Below, in pieces: positions 1-7,636 of a DNA stretch of 64,000 nt. The stretch comes from Chlamydiales bacterium (GTDB lineage Bacteria; Chlamydiota; Chlamydiia; Chlamydiales; JAAKFR01). The notes below the pieces were generated by a model. The model was not told where the DNA came from. It was given only the letters and a program-made list of their open reading frames with translations, and did not search any database. Positions within the stretch are counted from its first letter, which is position 1, and each line of letters opens with the position of its first letter. Where the stretch lies: contig JAJACP010000003.1 of assembly GCA_022601445.1 (NCBI GenBank), positions 88,581 through 152,580 of the forward strand, given 5' to 3'. The position numbers were made by a program, and so were the translations under genes.

Positions 1-2
1 AA

Positions 3-134
3 TTAGTGCGTCGTCGCCCGGCGAGACGTCATAAATTAACAAAAAAATCTTCATTGCGAAAGCGTATCTTAGCGCGTCCTGCTTTAGTTTCAGAGACTCA
101 ATTGAAGATGTATAAGAAGATGATAGGAGCTTAA
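3..134 (+). CDS. rpmI: 50S ribosomal protein L35, 3' part
   Basis: The window opens inside this gene; 43 codons remain before TAA at 132-134. The translated tail contains RRRPARRHKLTKKS and ends MYKKMIGA, the basic HKL...KS and KMYKxMI pattern of bacterial L35. It lies five bases before rplT, the normal infC-rpmI-rplT order. The 5' end is outside the window. The protein is a small rRNA-binding component of the large ribosomal subunit. Confidence 0.93.
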   Translation, partial: LVRRRPARRHKLTKKSSLRKRILARPALVSETQLKMYKKMIGA

Positions 135-139
135 GAGCT

Positions 140-499
140 ATGGTTAGAGCAACAAGTGCACCCGCGTCACGCCGTCGTCGTAAACGCCTTTTAAAGCGTG
201 CCAAAGGTTTTTGGGGCGATCGTAAGAATCACGTTCGCCAATCGACTAACGCGGTGATGAGCGCGATGGCGTTCAATTACCGTCACAGAAAGTTAAAGAA
301 GCGCGATTTTCGCAGACTTTGGATCACCCGCGTGGGTGTGGGAGCGAAGATCAACGGTCTTTCATATAGTAAGTTGATTAACGGCTTGAAAAAAGCGGGT
401 TGTGAGCTGAACCGGAAAATGCTTTCCGAGATGGCGATTCATGATCCTGCCGGCTTTAAGGCAGTAGCGGAGATGGCTAAGAACGCACTTGTATCATGA
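140..499 (+). CDS. rplT: 50S ribosomal protein L20
   Basis: 119 residues, the usual L20 length. L20 binds 23S rRNA and is needed early in assembly of the large subunit; in many bacteria it also represses its own operon. The N-terminus is very basic (SRRRRKRLLKRAKGFWGDRK), followed by the conserved NAVMSAMAFNYRHRKLKKRDFR and LWITRVG segments and the NGLSYSKLINGLKKA helix. The start ATG follows GGAG at 126-129. The stop overlaps the pheS start in an ATGA, so the two are probably translationally coupled. Confidence 0.98.
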   Translation: MVRATSAPASRRRRKRLLKRAKGFWGDRKNHVRQSTNAVMSAMAFNYRHRKLKKRDFRRLWITRVGVGAKINGLSYSKLINGLKKAGCELNRKMLSEMAIHDPAGFKAVAEMAKNALVS

Positions 500-1521
500 C
501 ACTTGGGGAAACCATCAGTGCGATCAGGTCAGATGCTGAGCAAGATCTTTGTCTATGCACGCAAGCCAAAGAGGTCGAAGCGTTAAAGATTAAGTATCTG
601 GGGAAGAAAGGACGTGTACAAGGGCTGATGCCTTTGCTTAAAGACGTTTCGGGCGATCAGCGTCCTCAGCTTGGAAAGTTGATCAACGATCTTAAAACCA
701 CGCTTGAGGAGCAGTTCACTTTTGCCCTTGAGCGTTTTGCATCAACAGAGTTAAATGCTCGGTTAAAAACTGAGTGGTTGGATGCAACCTTGCCGGGGCG
801 TCGTCGTTTTCTCGGGCGTGAGCACGTCATTGTGAAGATGTTAGACGAAGCGTTAGAGATTTTATCGGGCATGGGCTTTTCTGTTCAATATGGGCCTGAC
901 ATAGAATCAGATTTCTATAATTTTGAAGCTTTGAATTTTCCTAAGGATCATCCGGCTCGTGACATGCATGACACCTTTTACATTTCGGGTGACATGTTGT
1001 TGCGGACGCACACATCCAATACGCAAGTGCGTGTGATGGAGAGTAGTGCGCCACCTATTCGGATGGTAGCTCCAGGTAAAAGTTATCGCAACGAAGATGT
1101 TTCGGCCCGTTCCCACGTGTTGTTTCATCAGGTTGAAGGTTTGTACATCGACAAAAACGTTACCTTTGCAGATTTATTGGCGACATTAGAAGAGTTTTTT
1201 GTTAAGCTTCTTCATCAAGAAATCAAGATGCGCTACCGTCCCAGCTATTTTCCTTTTGTGGAGCCTGGTGTAGAGATTGACATTAGTTGCATTATGTGTG
1301 AACAAAAGGGGTGTTCGGTTTGCAAGCAGACCGGTTGGCTTGAAGTGGCTGGGGCTGGCATGGTGCATCCTGAGGTAATGAAGTCGGGAGGTTTGGATCC
1401 TGAGGAGTATTTGGGTTATGCGTGGGGTTTTGGGATTGAGCGTTTAGCGATGCTGCGGTATCGGATTCCGGACATACGGCTTTTTCAGGAGAATAATTTA
1501 CGGTTTTTACAACAGTTTTAG
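496..1521 (+). CDS. pheS: Phenylalanyl-tRNA synthetase alpha subunit
   Basis: 341 residues, full length for the bacterial alpha subunit, which charges tRNA-Phe together with PheT. The N-terminal coiled-coil arm (about 1-85) is followed by the class II catalytic core: motif 2 region around [20 protein letters not shown], then the motif 3 segment [18 protein letters not shown] near the C-terminus. It overlaps rplT by four bases (ATGA). pheT is not adjacent in the window, whereas in many bacteria it follows directly. The next downstream feature is tRNA-Ser. Confidence 0.98.
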   Translation: MTLGETISAIRSDAEQDLCLCTQAKEVEALKIKYLGKKGRVQGLMPLLKDVSGDQRPQLGKLINDLKTTLEEQFTFALERFASTELNARLKTEWLDATLPGRRRFLGREHVIVKMLDEALEILSGMGFSVQYGPDIESDFYNFEALNFPKDHPARDMHDTFYISGDMLLRTHTSNTQVRVMESSAPPIRMVAPGKSYRNEDVSARSHVLFHQVEGLYIDKNVTFADLLATLEEFFVKLLHQEIKMRYRPSYFPFVEPGVEIDISCIMCEQKGCSVCKQTGWLEVAGAGMVHPEVMKSGGLDPEEYLGYAWGFGIERLAMLRYRIPDIRLFQENNLRFLQQF

Positions 1522-1524
1522 TAT

Positions 1525-1609
1525 GGAAGAGTGGCAGAGTGGCCGAATGCGCCTGTCTTGAAAACAGGAGTTGGGCAACCAACCGGGGGTTCGAATCCCT
1601 CCTCTTCCG
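1525..1609 (+). tRNA. tRNA-Ser (anticodon UGA)
   Basis: An 85-base cloverleaf with a long variable arm. Acceptor stem GGAAGAG (1525-1531) pairs with CTCTTCC (1602-1608), discriminator G at 1609. Anticodon loop CTTGAAA gives TGA, so UCN serine codons. The T arm is GGGGG-TTCGAAT-CCCTC. CCA is not encoded. It begins three bases after the pheS stop, so it may be processed from the pheS transcript. Its last 18 bases recur downstream at 1909-1926. Confidence 0.96.
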
Positions 1610-1614
1610 AAATC

Positions 1615-1650
1615 AAAAAGGAGAAGCTCAAGCTTCTCCTTTTTGTTTTT
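1615..1650 (+). terminator. Rho-independent terminator after tRNA-Ser
   Basis: AAAAAGGAGAAGCT, a two-base loop, then AGCTTCTCCTTTTT: a perfect 14-base-arm hairpin running into TTTTTGTTTTT. It closes the rpmI-rplT-pheS-tRNA transcription unit. Confidence 0.9.
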
Positions 1651-1687
1651 GGGAGAGAAGCGGAAGCGGCCGAGCTTTCGCGTGAAG

Positions 1688-1862
1688 GGATTTAGACCCA
1701 GGAGGCTAAATGGCTCTGTCATCCATCTTTGTTGCAGCAACGTATCTGCTTCGTTTTTCTCCGCGGCAATGTCACAAGACATTACCTTGTCGCTCACCTC
1801 GCATCTACAACACTGCAAAAAGCCGCTGCCACAGCCCTTTAGTCGCCTGGGTCTGAAAGGTT
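1688..1862. repeat. Large imperfect palindrome (about 170 bp)
   Basis: Sequence around TTTAGACCCAGG (1691-1702) returns as its reverse complement CCTGGGTCTGAA (1847-1858), and the two arms stay alignable inward with mismatches to a perfect central hairpin AATGTC-ACAA-GACATT (1768-1783, with ACAA as loop at 1774-1777). It carries no credible coding region. It could form a cruciform or a structured RNA. The right arm is what recurs at 3459-3582, beyond the ATPase gene. Confidence 0.7.
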
Positions 1863-1908
1863 GAAACTCGCGAGCGAGAGCGAGACGAGTAACCCCGCCC
1901 TGGAAGGG

Positions 1909-1926
1909 CGAATCCCTCCTCTTCCG
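1909..1926 (+). repeat. 18-bp copy of the tRNA-Ser 3' end
   Basis: CGAATCCCTCCTCTTCCG is identical to tRNA-Ser positions 1592-1609, i.e. part of the T loop through the discriminator base. Such a duplication is the usual footprint of tRNA-targeted site-specific integration (attL/attR). Shorter 12-base cores, CCTCCTCTTCCG, recur at 2035-2046 and about 3587-3598. No integrase gene is present in the window. Confidence 0.75.
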
Positions 1927-1964
1927 TTTTTTCTTCGAAAAACCGTCATCGTCGGGACGCCTCG

Positions 1965-2036
1965 GTGCCCTACGGGCACTCTCGGACATTTCCCTTCTGA
2001 ACGCTCCGCCGGAGCCTCCAGAAGTGTCCAATGTCC
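1965..2036. repeat. Two adjacent hairpins inside repeat copy A
   Basis: GTGCCC-TAC-GGGCAC (1965-1979) is a perfect six-pair hairpin. Immediately after it, GGACATT (about 1984-1990) pairs with AATGTCC (about 2030-2036), enclosing CTTCTG/CAGAAG and GCTCC/GGAGC pairings. This material is absent from repeat copy B, so it looks like an insertion into the repeat. Confidence 0.6.
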
Positions 2037-2170
2037 TCCTCTTCCGTTTTTGGCGGCATCTTTGTCCGATCTCTCCTCGGCTGTACCCCCCCCCAGCACT
2101 ACCCTTGCCCTAGATCGAACAAATCTACTCACTAAAAAATATCATGGCATTTTTGAACTTTTATCGCATG

Positions 2171-3328
2171 CTAAGGACTATTAGAATTTTCAATTTCGTT
2201 TAGGTAATTTTCTAATCCTTTAACTGTAACTTTTTCTGAAAGTGAATAATTGCGATTCCCAGGGTAAATGACATGAAGATGCTCGATGGGCAAATCTTGC
2301 AAAATGCTGTGCATTGATTTTGTTATCTTGGGTGCGTCGGAAAACTTAAATTCAAAAGCAATGAACTTGCCCTGTTGATGAATCATAAGGTCAACTTCTG
2401 CCCCTGAATAGGTTGACCAAAAGTAGCAATCCTGGCTACGGACTTGATGGATACGGATAATTTCTTCGATTGCAAAGCCTTCCCAGGAGGCACCAAGCTT
2501 TGGATAGCGTAATAGTTCAGCGTGAGTGCGTAAGTTTAGAATAGAATGTAAGATACCGCTATCGCGCAGATAGACTTTGGGAGCTTTAACTTGCCTCTTT
2601 TTTATACTTGCATGCCAAGGTTGTAATTGGCGAACCATGAATGTACCAGTCAAAAGATCCAGATAGCGGCGAATTGTCGTATCAGAGGCGCCAAATGAAC
2701 GTCCCAGCTCTGAAGCATTAAAAATATTTCCATGGTAGTGCGCTAACATTGTCCAAAAACGGCGTAATGACTCAGGAGCAATTTTAATCCCTAAGTTAGG
2801 GATGTCCTGTTCTAAAAATGTGCGAATGTAGAAGTCTCTCCAATCGAAGCTGTCCTGCTCAGTTTCAGACAAGTATGATAAGGGGAAACCCCCTCTATCC
2901 CACAGTTGTTGAAGATTATGTGTTTCACTAAAAGAAAAAGGGGTTAGTTCAAGATAGGCGATTCTTCCTGCCAAAGTTTCGGATGACTGCTTAATCAGGT
3001 CTCGAGAAGCACTACCAAGAATCAAGAATCGCTGCTTTAACTGATGATCATCAATGAGGACCCTTAAAACTGGAAATAAGTCGGGTTTTCGTTGAATTTC
3101 GTCGATCACGATTAGACCCGACAAAGGACGAAGAGCCAGCATTGCATTATCTAATCTTTGCACGTCGATTGGATCTTCGAGGTCAAAGTAGTTTTCACGT
3201 GGAAAGTTATTTTTTAAATATTGTTTAGATAGCGTTGTTTTACCGCACTGGCGTGGTCCAAGAAGAGCCACAATGGAATGAGTCCGAAAATAACGCTCTA
3301 TTTTCTCCAAAAAAAGTGATCTAAGCAT
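2171..3328 (-). CDS. Solitary P-loop ATPase with DUF4143 / PD-(D/E)XK-like C-terminus (ATPase A)
   Basis: 385 residues. Walker A is GPRQCGKT (24-31), Walker B LIVIDE (72-77) followed by IQRKP, and GSASRDL is a sensor-like motif; this is the AAA_14 ATPase family. A winged-helix segment (ASELGRSFGASDTTIRRYLDLL) follows, then the DUF4143 part with AEVDLMIHQQ...FEFK, the spacing of a PD-(D/E)XK nuclease core. The cellular role of the family is not established. It stands alone between two copies of a repeat (1784-2075 and 3459-3627), with a dyad (3338-3366) just upstream of the start. The other four ATPase genes of the window have different sequences, so this is not a recent local duplication. Confidence 0.9.
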   Translation of the reverse strand: MLRSLFLEKIERYFRTHSIVALLGPRQCGKTTLSKQYLKNNFPRENYFDLEDPIDVQRLDNAMLALRPLSGLIVIDEIQRKPDLFPVLRVLIDDHQLKQRFLILGSASRDLIKQSSETLAGRIAYLELTPFSFSETHNLQQLWDRGGFPLSYLSETEQDSFDWRDFYIRTFLEQDIPNLGIKIAPESLRRFWTMLAHYHGNIFNASELGRSFGASDTTIRRYLDLLTGTFMVRQLQPWHASIKKRQVKAPKVYLRDSGILHSILNLRTHAELLRYPKLGASWEGFAIEEIIRIHQVRSQDCYFWSTYSGAEVDLMIHQQGKFIAFEFKFSDAPKITKSMHSILQDLPIEHLHVIYPGNRNYSLSEKVTVKGLENYLNEIENSNSP

Positions 3329-3337
3329 GAGATCCTT

Positions 3338-3366
3338 GAAAATTCGGTATATGATACAGAATATTC
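3338..3366. promoter_or_regulatory. Dyad upstream of ATPase A, candidate operator
   Basis: GAAAATTCGGTAT, loop ATG, ATACAGAATATTC: 13-base arms with 11 matches. It begins ten bases upstream of the ATPase A start codon (3328, minus strand). The position suits an operator or autoregulatory site; binding is inferred only. Confidence 0.5.
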
Positions 3367-3458
3367 AATGATTCAATTTGTTTCAACAAAAAAAGACTTT
3401 AGTATCAATCAGGGCTCTAGAGCTTATGTCTTTGGGGATCAAATTTTTCAATGCTCCC

Positions 3459-3627
3459 ACCTTGTTGCTCACCTCGCATCTACATTGCTGCAAAAAGCCG
3501 CTGCCAGAGCTCTTTAATCTCCAGGGCATGAAAGGTTGAAACCCGCGAGCAAGAGCGAGACGAGTAACCCCGCCCTGGAAGGATGTCCTCCTCTTCCGTT
3601 TTTAGTGGCATCTTTGTCCGATCTCTC
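3459..3627 (+). repeat. Repeat copy B, downstream flank of ATPase A region
   Basis: Closely matches copy A (1784-1906 joined to 2031-2075), including the 21-base identity spanning ATGTCCTCCTCTTCCG at 3583-3603. With copy A it brackets the ATPase A gene in direct orientation. No gene lies in 3367-3840 apart from this repeat, and I see no other feature there. Confidence 0.75.
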
Positions 3628-3840
3628 GATAAAGTAACAATCTGCTGCGATCTACACCGTCCATATGCTATTTGGAACAAAACATGACGAAAAGTCTAGC
3701 TTTGCCTCATACTTCAGAATTACATAGCGCTTGTCGGGTTAGCAGACTAGAAATAATCGACAGAAGTAGACATACCTCTGTTCTTGTATTGGGAAATACA
3801 CACAAAATTCAGTTTAAGATGCTAATGCGAGGAAAAGATA

Positions 3841-4599
3841 ATGTTTCAGGAAATGGGAGGAAAAGTTGGTGTCATTACAGGCGCAACTTCAGGCATCGGT
3901 CGTGAGTCTGCTCTATTGCTAGCTCAGCATGGAGTCAAAGTTGTGCTAGCAGGAAGAAATGAAGAGCGTGGCTCAGAGTTGCAAGATGAAATTTCTTCAA
4001 AGGGAGGAACTGCTCTGTTTGTGCCAACAGATGTTTCAAATTGTGCCTCTGTAAAAAATCTCATAGATACAGCGCAAAGTTCTTTTGGATCGATCCATTA
4101 TGCGCTCAACAATGCAGGCACCGAAGGTCGCTTGGGTCCTATAAACGAAATGGAAGAAGAAGATTTTCATGAAGTGTTAAACACCAATTTAAAGGGAATA
4201 TGGCTTTGCCTTAAGTTTCAGCTTCAAGCAATGGCTACTGAGGGTGGCTCCATTATCAATATTTCTACTAATTTAACCCGGATGGCAATGCCAGGAACTG
4301 GCCTTTATACAGCCAGTAAAGCTGGAGTGGAAAGCTTAACAAAGATCGCTGCGATGGAATTCGCGGAACAGGGTATCAGAGTCAATGCCATTAGCCCAGG
4401 TGCTGTGGATACGCCCATGATACGACGCATTTATCCAGAGGAAAGAGAGAGAAAAAGACTCGGTGCGACCAATCCCCAAAAGAGGATGGCGGATCCAAAA
4501 GAGATTGCCCAGGCTGCTCTTTGGCTATTTTCTCCGCTGTCTACTCACGTTAACGGAACTGTCATGTTCGTTGATGGAGGAGGATCCCTTAGTAGCTAA
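3841..4599 (+). CDS. Short-chain dehydrogenase/reductase
   Basis: 252 residues, typical classical SDR length, an NAD(P)-dependent oxidoreductase. TGATSGIG (13-20) is the cofactor loop, NNAG follows as expected, YTASK supplies the catalytic Tyr and Lys, and the PG motif (ISPGAVDTPM) and C-terminal VDGGGS are normal. Thirteen residues before the Tyr, where the catalytic Ser normally sits, there is a Thr (NISTN). The substrate cannot be read from the sequence. ATG at 3841 follows GAGG at 3829-3832. It is followed by the GNAT gene in the same direction. Confidence 0.9.
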   Translation: MFQEMGGKVGVITGATSGIGRESALLLAQHGVKVVLAGRNEERGSELQDEISSKGGTALFVPTDVSNCASVKNLIDTAQSSFGSIHYALNNAGTEGRLGPINEMEEEDFHEVLNTNLKGIWLCLKFQLQAMATEGGSIINISTNLTRMAMPGTGLYTASKAGVESLTKIAAMEFAEQGIRVNAISPGAVDTPMIRRIYPEERERKRLGATNPQKRMADPKEIAQAALWLFSPLSTHVNGTVMFVDGGGSLSS

Positions 4600-4649
4600 C
4601 GTGTATGTGTGTGCCTGGTCTCAAGTGAACCTTTTTGTGAGAACAAAAT

Positions 4650-5111
4650 ATGAAGCCCTATACTGCAGAAATTGTGGAGAATCTTCCAAAAAACATTGAT
4701 GAGAAGATGAGAGCCGATCTCATCGCTTATGAAAAAAGCCATGGAATCGATTTCAACCATAAACGCTTTTCGATTATTTTAAAAAATGATGCCGATGAAG
4801 CGGTGGGTGTTCTCAATGGATTTACAGTCTACGCCGAGGTGTACGTTGATGATCTTTGGGTAGACCAATCGTGCCGCAGGCAAGGTTTAGGGCGCCTGCT
4901 GCTGCAGCTCCTTGAAGAGCGCTTTAGAGGAAAGGGCTTCTATAACATCAATCTGGTCACCAGTGCCTTTCAAGCTCCAGTTTTTTATGAAAAATGCGGA
5001 TTCAAGCGGGAGTTTGTAAGAGAAAACGTCCAAAACCCCAAGCTAGCCAAAACATTTTTTGTTAAGTATTTTGATGAAGCACAAACGCAAGGCGTAGTTT
5101 CAGATTGTTAA
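4650..5111 (+). CDS. GNAT-family N-acetyltransferase
   Basis: 153 residues. The acetyl-CoA pyrophosphate loop RRQGLGRLLL (motif A) follows the strand VYVDDLWVDQ, and the late APVFYEKCGFKRE segment is the usual GNAT motif B. The acceptor is unknown; it may be a small molecule or a protein. It lies 50 bases after the SDR gene. Its 3' end overlaps the convergent SnoaL-like gene by four bases. Confidence 0.87.
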   Translation: MKPYTAEIVENLPKNIDEKMRADLIAYEKSHGIDFNHKRFSIILKNDADEAVGVLNGFTVYAEVYVDDLWVDQSCRRQGLGRLLLQLLEERFRGKGFYNINLVTSAFQAPVFYEKCGFKREFVRENVQNPKLAKTFFVKYFDEAQTQGVVSDC

Positions 5112-5518
5112 GAGGCTCTCATCTGCTTCTCAAGGGTCCAGCTGTCAAGATAAGCCCAATATTCGATAACTTTTTCATTCTCAAGTCGATACATAGACAT
5201 TCCTTGGTAAGTGATCGGCTTGCCCTGTGCTTCAATGCCGTTTAGCGCCTTTTGATGGGTGCCTGTGGCGCGCCAATGGGAAACGACGATGTCGTTATCT
5301 TCCAACGTATGAAGCAAGGTTACATTGAGGTCAGGGATTGCCAAGATCCACTTTTGGATGGTCTCTGTCATCTCTTCACGCGATTTGAACTGCCCTAAAG
5401 GGCTGTGGATCCGAGTGGATTCTGAAAATACATTGGCAATCATGGCCAGATTTTTCTTGTTCCACACCTCTAGCATGTATTTTTCAATGAGGCTCTTGTT
5501 CTTTGATTGGGATTCCAT
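5108..5518 (-). CDS. SnoaL-like (NTF2-fold) protein
   Basis: 136 residues. The pattern MLEVWNKKNLAMIANVFSE, then REEMTETIQKWILAIPDLNVTLLH and HWRATGTH matches ester-cyclase/SnoaL-like small proteins of the NTF2 fold. These act on small hydrophobic substrates or are non-enzymatic; no substrate is implied here. Divergent from the autotransporter gene with about 56 bases between starts, and convergent with the GNAT gene. Confidence 0.8.
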   Translation of the reverse strand: MESQSKNKSLIEKYMLEVWNKKNLAMIANVFSESTRIHSPLGQFKSREEMTETIQKWILAIPDLNVTLLHTLEDNDIVVSHWRATGTHQKALNGIEAQGKPITYQGMSMYRLENEKVIEYWAYLDSWTLEKQMRAS

Positions 5519-5574
5519 TATGTCCTTGTAAAGAACGCGTGTTATGCGTATCTGTTGGTCTTAAAAGAGGACTC

Positions 5575-7626
5575 ATGATGACACGATACCGTTATTTATT
5601 ACTAGCTCTATTCAGTATGGCAATGCCCATCCATGCTGCTACTACAATCGTTAAAAATGGCGAGACTTCAGGTCCAATTTTCCTTGGAGGAGACGATGAC
5701 CGTATCTTAGTCGAGGCAGGAGGCGCCATTGAGTCGGCTGGGAACTTTGAGATTGGAGCCGAGCTTTTTGGAGCGAATGTGCTGGGGAGCAATAGCGGTT
5801 CCATCACCATGACAGGACAGGGTGCTGATGGAATGCGTGCTTCAGGGGAAGCAGCAGAAATTCTCAATATGGGTAACATTACATTGACTAATGAGATTGC
5901 TACTGGAATGGCGTTGGGTGGAACAGATGTTAGAGGCAGCAACTCAGGTGTCATTACGGCCTTAGAGATTAATTCTGCGGGGATGTTAACTGAGGCTTCA
6001 GGTGGAATACTGATCAATAGCGGTGGGATCAATATGCTTGGAGACGATAGTGTTGGAATCCAAGATACTAACGCATCCGCTAGCATGTTAATCGCCAATC
6101 ATGGGGCGATTTTTACCACAGGGGAATCGGGGCATGGTGTTTCCATCAGAGGAAACAATCAAACTACGGTCAATACAGGCTCGATTGTGACCACAAACAC
6201 GCAGGCGGATGGAATTCGCTCCATTGTTGGAGTGAATCAAGTGGTCGATAATCGCGGCACAATTGTAACATTTGGAGATGGGGGAGATGCCATTTTGGTG
6301 TCGGGTACCAATCCAACAGGCCTCAATAGTGGAACGATCATCACCTCAGGCACAGAGGCTCATGGACTGCGATCGGGAGCTGCTAGTGCTATACTCGTAA
6401 ACAGTGGTCTAGTTTCTGTATCAGGGCCTACAGCCGACGGTGTTTTTAGTGTAACTGCGGATAACGTACTGACCAATAGTGGAACCATCCGCTCTTCAAA
6501 TTTTGCGATCAATTTTTCTGGAACAGGTTCAACCGTTAATCTACTCCGAGGCTCGAATCTGCAAGGAGCGATACGCTCTGTGAACCCCCTCAATCTAAAT
6601 GTAGAAACGGGATTGAACTTGGCTCTCACGATTCAGGGGGATTTTGCAGCACTCGGAATCGAGGCGCCGTTTGTGCAACTGGGGAGTGTGGTGGGCGTCG
6701 TGGATCCCACAGGGCTCTCTTTGCAAGCAGACGTGCTTGCCGATCTTTCTGACACCATCTTAGATGGTATTTACCGGTACCGAATCGGGAATTGTGGCCC
6801 CTCTTGTGGATGCGGGGCTTGGGTTCAGGGAATTGGAAGCGATCGAAAACGGAGCCATAACACTGGAGTCATTGGTTACCATAACTCTCAAGGGGGCTTT
6901 CTCATTGGATATGGAGGGAGTCAGCTGGGCCTCTTTGGGGGCGCTACGTTTGGAAGAGTGGAAGTCGATAGAAAGACGCAAACAGCAGACATCAACACGT
7001 ACTTGGGGGGAGTGACCTATGAGGGACGTTTTTGTGACAACTATGTGGGAGCAGCTCTTGCTCTTGGGTATGTCGACTGGAGCAATGATCGTTATGTGAT
7101 GAACAACCTTGCTCCTGGGGGCGTGGAAACAGCTAAGGCCTCAATTGATGGATTCTTCGTCTCTCCTGAGCTCACGTTAGCGCGTCCATTTGGCTCTTTT
7201 TTCAGCAAACCCCTAATCTTGAGCGTTACTCTTCGCTACGCCGGTCTTTTCCTAGGAGACTATGAGGAGGAGGGATCACTGACTAATTTCTCAGTCAAGG
7301 ACCGTGAAGTAGATCTGCTTACAACCCGATTTGAAGCTGCCCTTCCCTTTGATCAGACGTGGACAGAGTGTTGTCGGAGCCTTGAGCCCTATGTTGGGCT
7401 CTTAGGTCGCTATCAAGTGGGTGGCACGCATATTCAAGGGGAACTTCTTGGACAGTCGCTGGAGTTTAGCCAGTGGGGACCTAACAACTTGGTTGCTTTT
7501 CTTTTGGGCTTTAGGGGAATTCAGTCGATCGGGTGCTTGGATGTGACTCTCAATCTAGAAGGAAGCTTTGATCATGAGAGAGGTTCACGTATTCTCGGTG
7601 AGGGTGGTCTCGCTTGGCGCTTCTAA
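5575..7626 (+). CDS. Autotransporter (type V secreted) outer-membrane protein
   Basis: I place the start at ATG 5575, after AAGAGG at about 5565-5570. This gives a clean signal peptide, MMTRYRYLLLALFSMAMPIHA, with cleavage before ATT; the frame is open further upstream to 5503. Residues about 25-380 form a passenger of short degenerate repeats built on NSG-x-I and DGI/HGL turns, as expected of a beta-helix. A Cys cluster, CGPSCGCGAWVQGIGSDRKR, starts the C-terminal autotransporter barrel of roughly 270 residues, which ends in the outer-membrane signature ...AWRF. It is probably surface exposed, analogous in layout to chlamydial Pmp proteins, though I see no GGAI or FxxN repeats. Confidence 0.9.
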   Translation: MMTRYRYLLLALFSMAMPIHAATTIVKNGETSGPIFLGGDDDRILVEAGGAIESAGNFEIGAELFGANVLGSNSGSITMTGQGADGMRASGEAAEILNMGNITLTNEIATGMALGGTDVRGSNSGVITALEINSAGMLTEASGGILINSGGINMLGDDSVGIQDTNASASMLIANHGAIFTTGESGHGVSIRGNNQTTVNTGSIVTTNTQADGIRSIVGVNQVVDNRGTIVTFGDGGDAILVSGTNPTGLNSGTIITSGTEAHGLRSGAASAILVNSGLVSVSGPTADGVFSVTADNVLTNSGTIRSSNFAINFSGTGSTVNLLRGSNLQGAIRSVNPLNLNVETGLNLALTIQGDFAALGIEAPFVQLGSVVGVVDPTGLSLQADVLADLSDTILDGIYRYRIGNCGPSCGCGAWVQGIGSDRKRSHNTGVIGYHNSQGGFLIGYGGSQLGLFGGATFGRVEVDRKTQTADINTYLGGVTYEGRFCDNYVGAALALGYVDWSNDRYVMNNLAPGGVETAKASIDGFFVSPELTLARPFGSFFSKPLILSVTLRYAGLFLGDYEEEGSLTNFSVKDREVDLLTTRFEAALPFDQTWTECCRSLEPYVGLLGRYQVGGTHIQGELLGQSLEFSQWGPNNLVAFLLGFRGIQSIGCLDVTLNLEGSFDHERGSRILGEGGLAWRF

Positions 7627-7636
7627 CTTTTAGTTC

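Larger units (their letters stand above)
1784..2075 (+). repeat. Repeat copy A, interrupted, upstream of ATPase gene A
   Basis: The stretch 1784-1906 (ACCTTGT...GCCCTGGAAG) and the stretch 2031-2075 (ATGTCCTCCTCTTCCG, then a GCATCTTTGTCCGATCTCTC block) together match 3459-3627 closely. Copy A differs by an extra segment of about 120 bases (1907-2030). That insert holds a tRNA-Ser end copy and two hairpins. Most of the 1650-2170 gene-free stretch is this repeat and its insert; a run of nine C (2086-2094) follows it. Confidence 0.75.

Noticed and set aside
1571..2184. Open frames across the tRNA-Ser flank and repeats on both strands
   Set aside because: They run through the tRNA, terminator and hairpins, have no ribosome sites and are rich in the same repeated words; the repeat structure explains them.
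3672..3905. 77-codon frame before the SDR gene
   Set aside because: It overlaps the SDR gene in another frame, shows no recognisable protein pattern and has no good ribosome site.
4650..5518. GNAT and SnoaL-like genes as a toxin-antitoxin pair
   Set aside because: They are convergent, not an operon, and neither has a DNA-binding partner; the GNAT is not of the TacT type by any motif I see.
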